From JACRIM01 sp038042195 (GTDB lineage Bacteria; Planctomycetota; Phycisphaerae; UBA1845; UTPLA1): a DNA stretch of 37,469 nt. The stretch's first letter is position 1. Each line of letters begins with the position of its first letter. Below the pieces are notes generated by a model that worked only from the letters and a program-made list of their open reading frames with translations, did not search any database and was not told where the DNA came from. Shown one piece after another: positions 7,426-15,076 of the stretch. The stretch spans positions 1 through 37,469 of the forward strand of contig JBBTET010000028.1 of the NCBI GenBank assembly GCA_038042195.1, read 5' to 3'. The position numbers and the translations under genes are program-made.

Positions 7426-8595
7426 CTACCTGATCCGCGCCGCCACGTTGTCCAGCACATTCATGAAATTAATATAGCTGTCATACGGCGACTCGTAGGG
7501 GTTGAAGTACTTATGCACGTCGCCGTCGGCGAAGTATTTCGTACACATGTAATAGAAGTGGTCGGAGGTGGTCAGGCGACGCCAATCGTGAAGCAGTTCG
7601 GGATCCTTCTTCGCCTTCACGGCCTGCTCAAGGTTGAACAACTCCTGCAAGGCGTTGGACTGCATCGCGTTGCCCAGCCAGGCCGACAGGTCGCGCTCGG
7701 TGTCGGCCCAACTGATGAGATGCGGAGCGTCGAACTCGCCGATCGGCGGGTACGCGGCGACCACTTCGCTCGGCATCTTGAAATCGTTTTCCGGCAGGCT
7801 CATGACCGCGCCGGGCAGGTGATAGAGAAATTCGAAGATGCCCGTGTCGGTCCACTGATGCTCGCCGAATGTTTCGTAATCCATGAACAAGTTGACGGTG
7901 TAGCCACAGCCGTTCACCTGGTTCACCCAACCGGCAAACTTCTCCGTCGAGAGCGGCCACTCGGCCCAGCCGCGGTTGCCGAAACGAAATGCGATGTCGT
8001 CGGAGAGACGGTAGTTCTTCAGCAGCACACTGATCTGCTGACCCGGCGGGTGATAGACGAAGTTCGGCGAACGATGGCCGAGTAGATGATCAGCCCCCTC
8101 AGCGATGACGGCCTTGTATCCCAGTTCGTGCGCGGCCCGGGCCACGTCGTTGTTGTAGATCAACTCGGTGTTGCGAAAGACGGTGCTCTTCTTGCCGAAC
8201 AGCTCCATCATCTTCTTCTGATGCAACTCGATCTGGGCGTTGAACTCCTCGCGCGAATAGAGGAATGAGAGGCTGTGGTAGTACGTCTCGGCAAGGAACT
8301 CAACGCAACCCGTGTCGGCGAGGCGCTTGAAGCTGTCGAGCACCTCGGGGTGGTACGTTGCGAATTGATCGAGCGCGACACCGGTGATGGAATAGGCGCA
8401 GCGGAATCGCCCCTCATGCACTCGGATCATGTCGAGGATGCACTGGTTCGCGGGGAGGTAGCACTTCGTGGCGACCTTGCGGCAAATCTCGCCATTCTTC
8501 GTGTCGTCGAAATAGTTGTGATCGGTGTCGAAAACGGAGTATCGCCGCAACCGGTAGGGCTGATGCACCTGAAAGTAGAAGCACACCGATGCCAT
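7426..8595 (-). CDS. Glycoside hydrolase family 57 (alpha-amylase/4-alpha-glucanotransferase type)
   Basis: GH57 enzymes cleave or transfer alpha-1,4-glucans by a retaining mechanism. This 389-residue protein has the N-terminal FQVHQPYRLR motif (7-16), a candidate nucleophile Glu144 in RNTELIYNND, and the acid/base region FMDYETFGEHQW (Asp239). The HxDH-like and GEHQW motifs match the short, single-domain GH57 alpha-amylase group found across bacteria. There is no signal peptide, so it is cytoplasmic and likely acts on storage glycogen or maltodextrin. It follows the GT4 glucan synthase gene with only 22 bp between them on the same strand, so the pair is almost certainly one operon for internal glucan turnover. 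Confidence 0.92.
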   Translation of the reverse strand: MASVCFYFQVHQPYRLRRYSVFDTDHNYFDDTKNGEICRKVATKCYLPANQCILDMIRVHEGRFRCAYSITGVALDQFATYHPEVLDSFKRLADTGCVEFLAETYYHSLSFLYSREEFNAQIELHQKKMMELFGKKSTVFRNTELIYNNDVARAAHELGYKAVIAEGADHLLGHRSPNFVYHPPGQQISVLLKNYRLSDDIAFRFGNRGWAEWPLSTEKFAGWVNQVNGCGYTVNLFMDYETFGEHQWTDTGIFEFLYHLPGAVMSLPENDFKMPSEVVAAYPPIGEFDAPHLISWADTERDLSAWLGNAMQSNALQELFNLEQAVKAKKDPELLHDWRRLTTSDHFYYMCTKYFADGDVHKYFNPYESPYDSYINFMNVLDNVAARIR

Positions 8596-8617
8596 TGCTT
8601 ACGAACTCCCGATCTCG

Positions 8618-9973
8618 TTATGGTCGCTTGCGACCGTACTGACCCATCGCCATGCCGTAGGCTTGTACGCACCCTCCGGCGGCATCCTTCCAGGTCAGGC
8701 GGTTCACCTCAAAGCTGCCGTGCTCGCGAAGCGTCGCCTGAAGCGGCGGATGACGCAAGACCGCGATGATTTTGTTGGCCATCTCGTGTGTGTCCCAGAA
8801 ATCGACCTTGAGCACATGCGTCAATATCTCGGAGACGCCCGATTGCTTACTGATGATGACCGGAACGTCGTGCGACAATGCCTCCAGCGGGGCGATGCCG
8901 AACGGCTCGCTCACGCTCGGCATCACATACAGGTCCGCCATCTTATAAACTCGATCCACGTCGTCGCCGCGAAGGAAGCCGGTGAAGACGACCTTTTGCC
9001 CAATGCCCAGTTCGGCGGCCAACTCAATCATGCCACGAGCCATGTCCCCACTGCCGGCCATGACGAAGCGGACGTTTTTCTCGTGCTGCAACACCAGCTT
9101 GGCGGCCTGAAGAAAGTACTCCGGGCCTTTCTGCATCGTGATTCGACCGAGGAAGAGCACGATCTTCTCGTCACGTCGAATCGTCGAGGGCAGCGGCAAC
9201 TTGCCATTGGTGTCAATGGCATTGTGGACCACCTCCACCCGATCCGGGCTGATGCCATAGCGGCCCAGCAAAAGGTTGCGTGTGAAGTGACTCACCGCGA
9301 TGACCCTGTCAGCCATGTGGACGCCGCGCCGTTCGATGTCGTAGATGCGTTGGTTCACATGCTCGCCGCTGCGGTCGAATTCGGTCGAGTGAACATGCAC
9401 AACGAGCGGCTTGCGATAGACCTGTGCCACGGCGATGCCGGCGGGATAGGTCATCCAGTCGTGGGCGTGAACCACGTCGAAGTTTTCATTGCGGGCCAGC
9501 GCGACGGCCACTGCGGCGTAGCGCTCGGTCTCGCCGACCATATCGCCGTCGTAGTGCGCGACGGCATTGAGATTCTTGGAGCCAGTTGAAATGACGGAGC
9601 CGGAAACGCCGGCCGTCGTCGGGGCGTGGGGGTCGGTCGTCTCCGAAGTAACTGTCGAGCCGGTGTGATGAACTGTTTCCATTCCACCGGGGCCGGCCGG
9701 TCCATAAGGCTTGAGCGTCGATGGCACGGAGCGAAACTCGACATTGTCGAACTCATCGAGGCGATAGGACGTCACGCCGGGAATGAAGCCCTTCACGGCG
9801 GCCGGCGTGCGCAGTGTGACGTGCGTGGTGAATTCCGTGGAGACCGTTTGCGGCAAAACGAAGATGACGCGATGGCCGAGGTCGCTGAGGGCGCGCGTCA
9901 GCCCATAGCAGGCGGTGCCGAGGCCGCCGCTGATGAACGGAGGAAACTCCCATCCGAGCATGAAGATATTCAT
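8618..9973 (-). CDS. GT4 glycosyltransferase, glycogen/glucan synthase-like
   Basis: This 451-residue GT-B enzyme begins MNIFMLGWEFPPFISGGLGT, where GGLGT (16-20) is the nucleotide-sugar loop of glycogen and starch synthases. HAHDWMT is near 169-175, LFLGRITMQKGPEYF near 273-287, and the EX7E signature SEPFGIAPLE (Glu356 and Glu364) near 355-364. The family transfers glucose from ADP- or UDP-glucose or makes maltose 1-phosphate (GlgM); which one applies cannot be read from sequence. Residues about 88-136 form a Gly/Ser/Thr/Pro-rich insert not expected in the Rossmann domain. It is first in an operon with the GH57 gene. No strong Shine-Dalgarno precedes the ATG at 9973, which is nevertheless the standard family start. 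Confidence 0.9.
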   Translation of the reverse strand: MNIFMLGWEFPPFISGGLGTACYGLTRALSDLGHRVIFVLPQTVSTEFTTHVTLRTPAAVKGFIPGVTSYRLDEFDNVEFRSVPSTLKPYGPAGPGGMETVHHTGSTVTSETTDPHAPTTAGVSGSVISTGSKNLNAVAHYDGDMVGETERYAAVAVALARNENFDVVHAHDWMTYPAGIAVAQVYRKPLVVHVHSTEFDRSGEHVNQRIYDIERRGVHMADRVIAVSHFTRNLLLGRYGISPDRVEVVHNAIDTNGKLPLPSTIRRDEKIVLFLGRITMQKGPEYFLQAAKLVLQHEKNVRFVMAGSGDMARGMIELAAELGIGQKVVFTGFLRGDDVDRVYKMADLYVMPSVSEPFGIAPLEALSHDVPVIISKQSGVSEILTHVLKVDFWDTHEMANKIIAVLRHPPLQATLREHGSFEVNRLTWKDAAGGCVQAYGMAMGQYGRKRP

Positions 9974-10265
9974 GGCTCAACCACGACAAACATTCTAGAG
10001 TCGGTTCGCGCCGACGGTTCGCGCCGACGGGATCGACCCATCGTCATGCGAGCGCGCGGAATCAAATCTGACGCGACGGTTCCACGCAAGCGGCGGCGAA
10101 GAGAAGAATCGCTGGACGCGCCAGTACAACAGCCCAGCAAGTATGCAGCCGATTGCTGCGGCTGTCAACGAATTCTCGTTAAGGCTTGGTTACGGCAGTA
10201 TTTGCGCGATGTACGATCAACCGTTCAGACAGGAAGCCTTCTCAGGCACCGGTACCGAAGCGTTG
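9974..10265. other. Gene-free interval with a 13-bp tandem duplication
   Basis: These 292 bases separate the start of the GT4 gene from the end of the AraC-type gene. The only structure I see is GGTTCGCGCCGAC repeated head to tail at 10003-10015 and 10016-10028, about 30-55 bp before the GT4 start. It could be a doubled operator for the glucan operon or a chance slip duplication. Small ORFs here look like noise. Confidence 0.5.
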
Positions 10266-11189
10266 TTAGACCTGTTTTACGGGCAGTTGGGCGTGAAGTT
10301 CGAAATGCTCCGTGCCGTGGGCAAACGGTCGTCCGATGAAGGCCTCGAAGCATGGTTGGTCATCCGGCACGTAGCCGCTCCGTGGGAGCCATGTGCCAAA
10401 GAGCCATTGGAGCGCTCGTAACTCCAGATCGATCCCGCCGCGTAACTCGACTTGTGAGATGACCATCGGGGGGAATCTGAACCGGCCGATCTCTCCCTTC
10501 TGGATGAATCGTTCTGCTTCGACGGCAATGTGGTACTGGCAATCTTCAAGGGAAGCGATCTCCGGGTTATCCCACTGGTACCCGAGCCATTGGCCGTCTG
10601 CCACGGAGTTTCGTTCAGCCCATGTGACGAGGCGCTGGGTGGCCTTGGCGACGGCGTCTCCTCGGTAGGGGTTGCGAACACGGATGTACGCTACGGTTCG
10701 TGCCGGAAGAGTACGGATTTTCACCCTGAAACCATCGGGGTTGTGTCCCACGGGCAGCCGGTCAAGATGGAATCGCTCGACGGATCCGGCCACCGTTGCC
10801 TCAAGCTCGGATCGATGAGCATCGCACCACCGCTTGATGTCGAACGTGCTGGGGGACACGTCGAAGCGCTGCTTGAAGCACCTTGAGAAATCAGACGAAG
10901 ATGAAAACCCGCAGGTCATGGCGATCGTGGTGAGCGACGATCTCCGAGGGCGAGCCATCATGGCCAGAGCCTTCTCAAGTCGGAGCCGCTTCACGAACTC
11001 AGCGAGCGTCACCCCCATCATCATTTGGAACACTCGGTGAAAATGGAACGGCGAGAGCATGGCAGCACGGGACACGTCCGTGAGCAGCAACGGCTCTCCA
11101 AGGTGCCTCACCACATGGTCGATGGCGAGGTTGATCCGCTCGACGTAAGCCGTCGCTGTTGCAGCTCGATTTTTCACGTCAATTCGCAA
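10266..11189 (-). CDS. AraC-family regulator with GyrI-like effector domain
   Basis: This 307-residue protein has two domains. Residues about 15-115 are an AraC/XylS double helix-turn-helix: LTDVSRAAMLSPFHFHRVFQ is the first unit and LTTIAMTCGFSSSSDFSRCF the second. Residues about 145-305 are a GyrI-like (SbmC/Rob C-terminal) small-molecule-binding domain, with the VRTLPARTVAYIRVRNPY-type strand and GGIDLELRALQWLFGTWLPRSGY. Such HTH-first proteins (Rob, BmrR-like effector) respond to hydrophobic compounds and activate efflux or detoxification genes. The first codon is TTG; an in-frame GTG four codons on is an alternative. It is divergent from the VOC protein gene, a plausible target. A promoter is visible at 11222-11251. 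Confidence 0.9.
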   Translation of the reverse strand: MRIDVKNRAATATAYVERINLAIDHVVRHLGEPLLLTDVSRAAMLSPFHFHRVFQMMMGVTLAEFVKRLRLEKALAMMARPRRSSLTTIAMTCGFSSSSDFSRCFKQRFDVSPSTFDIKRWCDAHRSELEATVAGSVERFHLDRLPVGHNPDGFRVKIRTLPARTVAYIRVRNPYRGDAVAKATQRLVTWAERNSVADGQWLGYQWDNPEIASLEDCQYHIAVEAERFIQKGEIGRFRFPPMVISQVELRGGIDLELRALQWLFGTWLPRSGYVPDDQPCFEAFIGRPFAHGTEHFELHAQLPVKQV

Positions 11190-11221
11190 GATTTGGCAAG
11201 ACCTCCATGTTCCGAGTTTGT

Positions 11222-11251
11222 ACTATAGGGTTCCAAGCCCTGAATTGTCAG
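11222..11251 (-). promoter_or_regulatory. Probable promoter of the AraC/GyrI regulator
   Basis: On the minus strand, CTGACA (11251-11246), an 18 bp spacer and TATAGT (11227-11222) form a good sigma70-type promoter about 33 bp before the regulator's start codon. It lies in the divergent region shared with the VOC gene. Confidence 0.55.
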
Positions 11252-11282
11252 AGCGGAATTTGATCGAACTGGGAGCTACCAA

Positions 11283-11771
11283 ATGACACGATACATCGTT
11301 GCAGTTCTCGTGGGATTTCTTGGCGGATTCACGTCGATGAACGGTCCAAAGTCCAGTAACACGAAAGAAACAGGAGACGCACACATGAGGCTCGGCAACT
11401 TTTCAGTCAGTCTTACAGTCAAGGATCTTGCCGCGTCCCGCGCGTTCTACGAAAAGCTCGGCTTCCGGCCGCTCGGCAAATTCGCATCCAAGAACATGGT
11501 GATCCTTCAGAATGAGACCAGTACGATCGGCCTTTTCCATGGGGCGCTCGAGAAGAACTCGCTGACGTTCAACCCCGGCTGGGATCGCACATGTGCAACA
11601 TTGCCCGACTTCGACGACGTGCGTGACATTCAGAAGACCCTCAAGAGTAAAGGCCTTGCCCTGACCCTCGAAGCCGATGAGTCAACGACGGGGCCTGCGT
11701 TTCTAACGTTGGTCGATCCCGATGGAAACCCGGTCCTGATCGATCAGCACGTGCCCGCCCCACGGAAGTGA
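11283..11771 (+). CDS. VOC (glyoxalase/bleomycin-resistance fold) protein with hydrophobic N-terminus
   Basis: The last 128 of 162 residues are one VOC domain: VSLTVKDLAASRAFYEKLGF at the start and FLTLVDPDGNPVLIDQHVP at the end, the two paired beta-alpha-beta modules expected of this fold. Homologues range from glyoxalases to antibiotic-binding proteins, so the substrate is unknown. The first 34 residues carry a hydrophobic stretch (YIVAVLVGFLGGFTSM) unusual for VOC proteins. Both the ATG at 11283 (GGGAG 7 nt upstream) and an in-frame ATG at 11385 (AGGAG 8 nt upstream) have ribosome binding sites, so a long membrane-tethered and a short cytoplasmic form are both possible. It diverges from the AraC/GyrI regulator. 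Confidence 0.88.
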   Translation: MTRYIVAVLVGFLGGFTSMNGPKSSNTKETGDAHMRLGNFSVSLTVKDLAASRAFYEKLGFRPLGKFASKNMVILQNETSTIGLFHGALEKNSLTFNPGWDRTCATLPDFDDVRDIQKTLKSKGLALTLEADESTTGPAFLTLVDPDGNPVLIDQHVPAPRK

Positions 11772-11803
11772 TCAACAGCTCGGCCAATGCTATTCGGGGT
11801 GCT

Positions 11804-12805
11804 CTAATTCATGGATCCATCGGGAGGCGACTCCGGACTCGCCGGGTCCGGTGTTGGCTTGGCGGCCTTACTGGCGATGGGGCTGAGCACCTTTTTCAAG
11901 GCCCACTCGGTCCAGGTTTCCTTCTCCAAACTCATATGCGTGGAGATGGCGTCCATGTAAGGCCGCGTCGCTTCGTCGAGACACGCCAGTGCGCCTCGGT
12001 TTTGCACGCGAAGGATGGTCTCACCATAGGATTGGAGGATCGTCTCGGCGACGACGTTGGTCGTGACGTTTCCGACGACAAAGGCTGCGTCTACCGCCTT
12101 GCCTGCGCCCTTGGCGAGATCGACCGTCATGAGGCCCACAATGGACTCAATCGCCACGTTGTCTCGGCTGGCCAGGCTCTCGATCTTTTTCCACAGGGTG
12201 TCCATGCGCGGAAGCAGGTCCGTCGCCTCGCGGAAGACGTTTTGATAACCGCTGGTGAGTCGGTCGCGCAGCTCGCGGAGTTGGCCGACGTCGACCGGCG
12301 GAATGTCGAAGACCTGCGCCGTCTCCTTGCCGGCCTTGCCGAGGGAGTCGAGCAGTTCGGTCACTTCAGAAATATTCGCATCCTGCGGGATGACCTTGTT
12401 CTCTTTCAACTCGGTAACGAGGCGATTGAGATACACCTTCGACCCGTGCGACACGTCCGACGCCAGCGCAAAGACCCACAGCGGCGACAGATGCACCGAG
12501 AGGATGCCGACCGTGTTGATGAGATTCCCCGCGATGGCGCGCTGCACATAATCGTCCGGCAGGGTTGCCCCGGGCGTGTCGCCATAGGCCCCCTGCACCT
12601 CGGCGACCTTCTCGATGAAGAAGCGTTGGGCATTGCCGACGACGGCGGTGAAGGTGTTCGTCTTGCGCAGCGGTTCGGGGATAAGCGTGTCCGTAAGAAT
12701 CTTCGTCGCGCCACCCAGCGTGGCCGCGAGAGAGCGGGCCAGACGCTCTGGCAGACTCAGGGTGTAGCCGAAGGCGGCGAAGACCTCGTTGAAGTTGATG
12801 GCCAT
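11804..12805 (-). CDS. Hypothetical protein, mostly helical
   Basis: I do not recognise this 333-residue protein. From the ATG at 12805 it reads MAINFNEVFAAFGYTLSLPE and continues as amphipathic helix-rich sequence with a weakly hydrophobic part around residues 85-125 (AIAGNLINTVGILSVHLSPL). The tail, about 20 residues, is Pro/Ser/Asp-rich and probably disordered. The reading frame stays open upstream to 12949 but that part overlaps the promoter and start of the divergent Uma2 gene and has no protein-like character. The gene is convergent with the VOC gene (32 bp gap). Codon use in this frame is strongly GC3-biased, which supports it being coding. Confidence 0.75.
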   Translation of the reverse strand: MAINFNEVFAAFGYTLSLPERLARSLAATLGGATKILTDTLIPEPLRKTNTFTAVVGNAQRFFIEKVAEVQGAYGDTPGATLPDDYVQRAIAGNLINTVGILSVHLSPLWVFALASDVSHGSKVYLNRLVTELKENKVIPQDANISEVTELLDSLGKAGKETAQVFDIPPVDVGQLRELRDRLTSGYQNVFREATDLLPRMDTLWKKIESLASRDNVAIESIVGLMTVDLAKGAGKAVDAAFVVGNVTTNVVAETILQSYGETILRVQNRGALACLDEATRPYMDAISTHMSLEKETWTEWALKKVLSPIASKAAKPTPDPASPESPPDGSMN

Positions 12806-12892
12806 GCAATGATAAACGTAGTCTGGAGGGGGGCCTTCCGCAAGGCGACGATGGTGGCGCGAGGATGGTATAATAGGAATGAGAGAGTCCAC

Positions 12893-13447
12893 ATGGCTAC
12901 CATTCCGACATTGACGACTGCGAAAGAATTCGAGACGATTTGCCGGCAACTCGGATCATGCGAATTGGCCCGAGGTGAGGTGATTCATTTGTCTCCGGGC
13001 GGTTTTGATCACAGTTCTTCGTCGGCCAATGTCGCAATCATTCTGGGGCAGTGGTGTCGATCCGGGACGCATGGCCGAGTCCTGACAAACGAAGCCGGGA
13101 TCATCGTTGAGGTTGGCCCCGACACCGTCCGCGGCGCGGATGTCGCGTTCATTTCCTATCAGCGGCTGCCGAAAGGCCGGCGTGTGGAAGGCTTTCTGGC
13201 CGTTCCGCCGGAGTTGGTCGTCGAGATCATCGGCAAAGGCCAGGGCTGGCGCGAGATCGTCGAGAAGGTCGGCGAGTATCTACGCATGGGTGTGGATCGC
13301 GTTTGGGTGATCGATCCCGACAGCGAGCGGCTCCATATCTATCGTTCGGACACCGAGCCGGTCATTCTTGAACGTGATCAGACGATTCAAGATGCCACTG
13401 TGCTGCCGGGGTTTACAGCGTTGGTCACCGATTTCTTTGCCGATTAA
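12893..13447 (+). CDS. Uma2-family (DUF820) putative restriction-endonuclease-like protein
   Basis: This 184-residue protein has the Uma2/DUF820 PD-(D/E)xK-like core: a GADVAFIS strand with Asp, PELVVEIIGKGQGW with Glu, and the helix EKVGEYLRMGVDRVWVIDP. That order and the length are characteristic of the family, which is abundant in cyanobacteria and planctomycetes, often in many copies, and whose biological role is undetermined. The start at 12893 follows GAGAG. It is divergent from the hypothetical gene at 11804-12805 with 87 bp between starts, and its TAA overlaps the stop of the convergent NUDIX gene by 4 bp. Confidence 0.88.
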   Translation: MATIPTLTTAKEFETICRQLGSCELARGEVIHLSPGGFDHSSSSANVAIILGQWCRSGTHGRVLTNEAGIIVEVGPDTVRGADVAFISYQRLPKGRRVEGFLAVPPELVVEIIGKGQGWREIVEKVGEYLRMGVDRVWVIDPDSERLHIYRSDTEPVILERDQTIQDATVLPGFTALVTDFFAD

Positions 13448-14265
13448 CCGACGCTCTCCGATTGCTTCAATTGCCCGTGAATCAGTAACGCCCCGACCGC
13501 CACCGGTGCGATCAGGTCGCATGACTTGATGAACGATTCAATCGCCTCCGCACGATCCTCCAGCGTCACAACGTCTGCATGTTCGTCTTTCGCCTCGGCA
13601 GTCTCCCATCGCATGCGTACCTCGGCCGCTGTGAGTCGCACGCGGGCCTCGAAGAGCAGCTCGGGCTGGTGGATTTCCTTGTCGCGGATCAGGCCGACGC
13701 AGTCGAGCGACTCCACGTCCTCCGGCGTCAGACCCAGTTCCTCGCGTAGTTCGCGTTGCAGGCTGCCGAACACATCCACACTGCCGTCCGGCGCGCGGTC
13801 GTTCATTTCCAACGCTCCGCCGAAGGTGTGGACGTGGCCCGCGTGGAAGGCGACGCGCTCGGAGCGGCGACCGTAGCAGATCATGCCGTCGCTGGTGAGG
13901 ATGGTGGCCGTGGTGCCGACGGCGTTGGAGAAGCATTCCCACCCGACGCGGTCAAGCCAGCGTTGGCCGTAGAGGTTGGTGCCTACGAAGTCGCGGTAGC
14001 AGGTGGGGCCGACGATCATCTCAAACGTCTCGCCGACCGGAGTCGAGTGAACTGCGTGACTGACGTATCGAAGCATCTCGCCGTTGAAGAGGACGCGCTG
14101 CGTTCCCTGGGCGAGGGCGAGTTGCCGATCCCATTCGGCGGCGATGAAGTCGTCCAACTCCGGCGTGGTGCGGCGCGGCGTTGGAACGTAGACGACGCGC
14201 ACGCGCTCGCGTGGGAATCGGCCGCAGGCTTGTACGATCATCAGTTGATTCGTGTCGACGGTCAT
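13444..14265 (-). CDS. NUDIX hydrolase
   Basis: This 273-residue protein has a C-terminal NUDIX domain. The box is recognisable as GGALEMNDRAPDG...RELREELGLT, with RELREELGL at 171-179 supplying the metal-binding glutamates. Between the leading GGALE (149-153) and REL there are about 17 residues rather than the canonical spacing, so the loop is expanded. The N-terminal half (about 120 residues, including FEMIVGPTCYRDFVGTNLYG) is a separate region I cannot assign. NUDIX enzymes hydrolyse nucleoside diphosphates linked to another moiety; the substrate is not evident. It is convergent with the Uma2 gene and divergent from the RHH/PIN operon. Confidence 0.85.
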   Translation of the reverse strand: MTVDTNQLMIVQACGRFPRERVRVVYVPTPRRTTPELDDFIAAEWDRQLALAQGTQRVLFNGEMLRYVSHAVHSTPVGETFEMIVGPTCYRDFVGTNLYGQRWLDRVGWECFSNAVGTTATILTSDGMICYGRRSERVAFHAGHVHTFGGALEMNDRAPDGSVDVFGSLQRELREELGLTPEDVESLDCVGLIRDKEIHQPELLFEARVRLTAAEVRMRWETAEAKDEHADVVTLEDRAEAIESFIKSCDLIAPVAVGALLIHGQLKQSESVG

Positions 14266-14362
14266 GCCTTCATGATAATCGCTTGGATGGCCGTGGTAAT
14301 GCAGCCCTGTTTAAGGGCCCATTGATTCCATCATGACGTCGTATGACGACGACCGAGCCGCG

Positions 14363-14399
14363 TTGCCATCCCGCATCCATTATGCTACCATTATGGTAG
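14363..14399 (+). promoter_or_regulatory. Promoter and operator of the RHH/PIN operon
   Basis: TTGCCA (14363-14368), a 17 bp spacer and TACCAT (14386-14391) form a promoter. The -10 box lies inside the perfect dyad CTACCAT-T-ATGGTAG (14385-14399), a natural operator for the ribbon-helix-helix antitoxin. The antitoxin ATG follows 36 bp later. Confidence 0.7.
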
Positions 14400-14435
14400 T
14401 AGGCGTTGAATCGAATCCGCGCCGGGAGGAAACGC

Positions 14436-14669
14436 ATGGCTGTTGTTGTACTCAAGGGCGTCCCTGAAAAACTCCATCGTCGGCTCAAGGAACGGGCCGG
14501 CCGGAACCGGCGGAGCCTGACCGGCGAAGCCCTGCATATTCTTGAAGACGCTCTCGTGCGCGAGGAACGCATCGTTTCACTCGCCGAGGTCGACCGCCGT
14601 CGTGTTCGACCGGCCAGGCCGCTGAGCGATCGGATGATCAACAATGCCAAGCGCCGCGGTCGCAAATGA
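14436..14669 (+). CDS. FitA-like ribbon-helix-helix antitoxin
   Basis: This 77-residue protein begins MAVVVLKGVPEKLHRRLKER and continues AGRNRRSLTGEALHILEDAL, the ribbon-helix-helix dimerisation and DNA-binding unit of FitA/VapB-type (Arc-fold) antitoxins. The C-terminal basic/aliphatic tail (RVRPARPLSDRMINNAKRRG) is the part expected to enter the toxin active-site groove. GGGAGGA five bases before the ATG is a strong ribosome binding site and fixes the start. The stop overlaps the PIN gene start by 4 bp. The promoter dyad just upstream supports autoregulation. Confidence 0.9.
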   Translation: MAVVVLKGVPEKLHRRLKERAGRNRRSLTGEALHILEDALVREERIVSLAEVDRRRVRPARPLSDRMINNAKRRGRK

Positions 14670-15076
14670 TCGTTGTTGATACCAACCTGATTGCCTATCT
14701 GTGCATGGAAGGGCCGCGAACGGAATCGGCGCGTCAACTCCATGCGGCCGACCCCGAATGGCTGGCCCCGCTGCTTTGGCGGAGCGAGTATCTAAACGTC
14801 CTCACCACGATGATGAAACAGCGGCTGCTGTCGATGGCCCAGGCGGAGCAGTCCTGGGACACCGCGCGGGGCATCGTCTTGCCGGTCGCGGCCGAACCGA
14901 CGGGACGTGCGGTGTTAAACATCGCCGCACACCAGGGTATCTCCGCCTATGACGCGCAATTCGTTGCATTGGCCCAAGCATACAGTGTGCCGATGGTCAC
15001 GTGCGATCGCGCGTTGTCTCGAAAGTGCGTCGGGATCGCATGGCTGGTGGATGCATATCTTGATACCGCATCATGA
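14666..15076 (+). CDS. PIN-domain ribonuclease toxin (VapC/FitB-like)
   Basis: This 136-residue PIN domain starts MIVVDTNLIAYLCMEGPRTE with the first catalytic Asp5. Glu41 in LWRSEYLNVL, the third acidic site in ISAYDAQFVALA (SAYDA motif, Asp near 97) and VTCDRALSRK (Asp near 115) complete the Mg-binding cluster. VapC-type toxins cleave tRNA or rRNA when released from the antitoxin. All acidic residues are present so the toxin looks intact. It overlaps the antitoxin by 4 bp and its tail overlaps the convergent uracil-DNA glycosylase gene by 6 bp. Confidence 0.92.
   Translation: MIVVDTNLIAYLCMEGPRTESARQLHAADPEWLAPLLWRSEYLNVLTTMMKQRLLSMAQAEQSWDTARGIVLPVAAEPTGRAVLNIAAHQGISAYDAQFVALAQAYSVPMVTCDRALSRKCVGIAWLVDAYLDTAS

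Noticed and set aside
11186..11216. Nine-codon ORF (MEVLPNLAN) upstream of the AraC-type gene
   Set aside because: It has no attenuator-like structure after it and no skewed codon content; likely chance.
11768..12892. In-frame upstream extension of the Uma2 gene (about 375 codons)
   Set aside because: It is antisense to the minus-strand gene 11804-12805, lacks protein character, and the Uma2 family starts at the ATG at 12893 with its own RBS.
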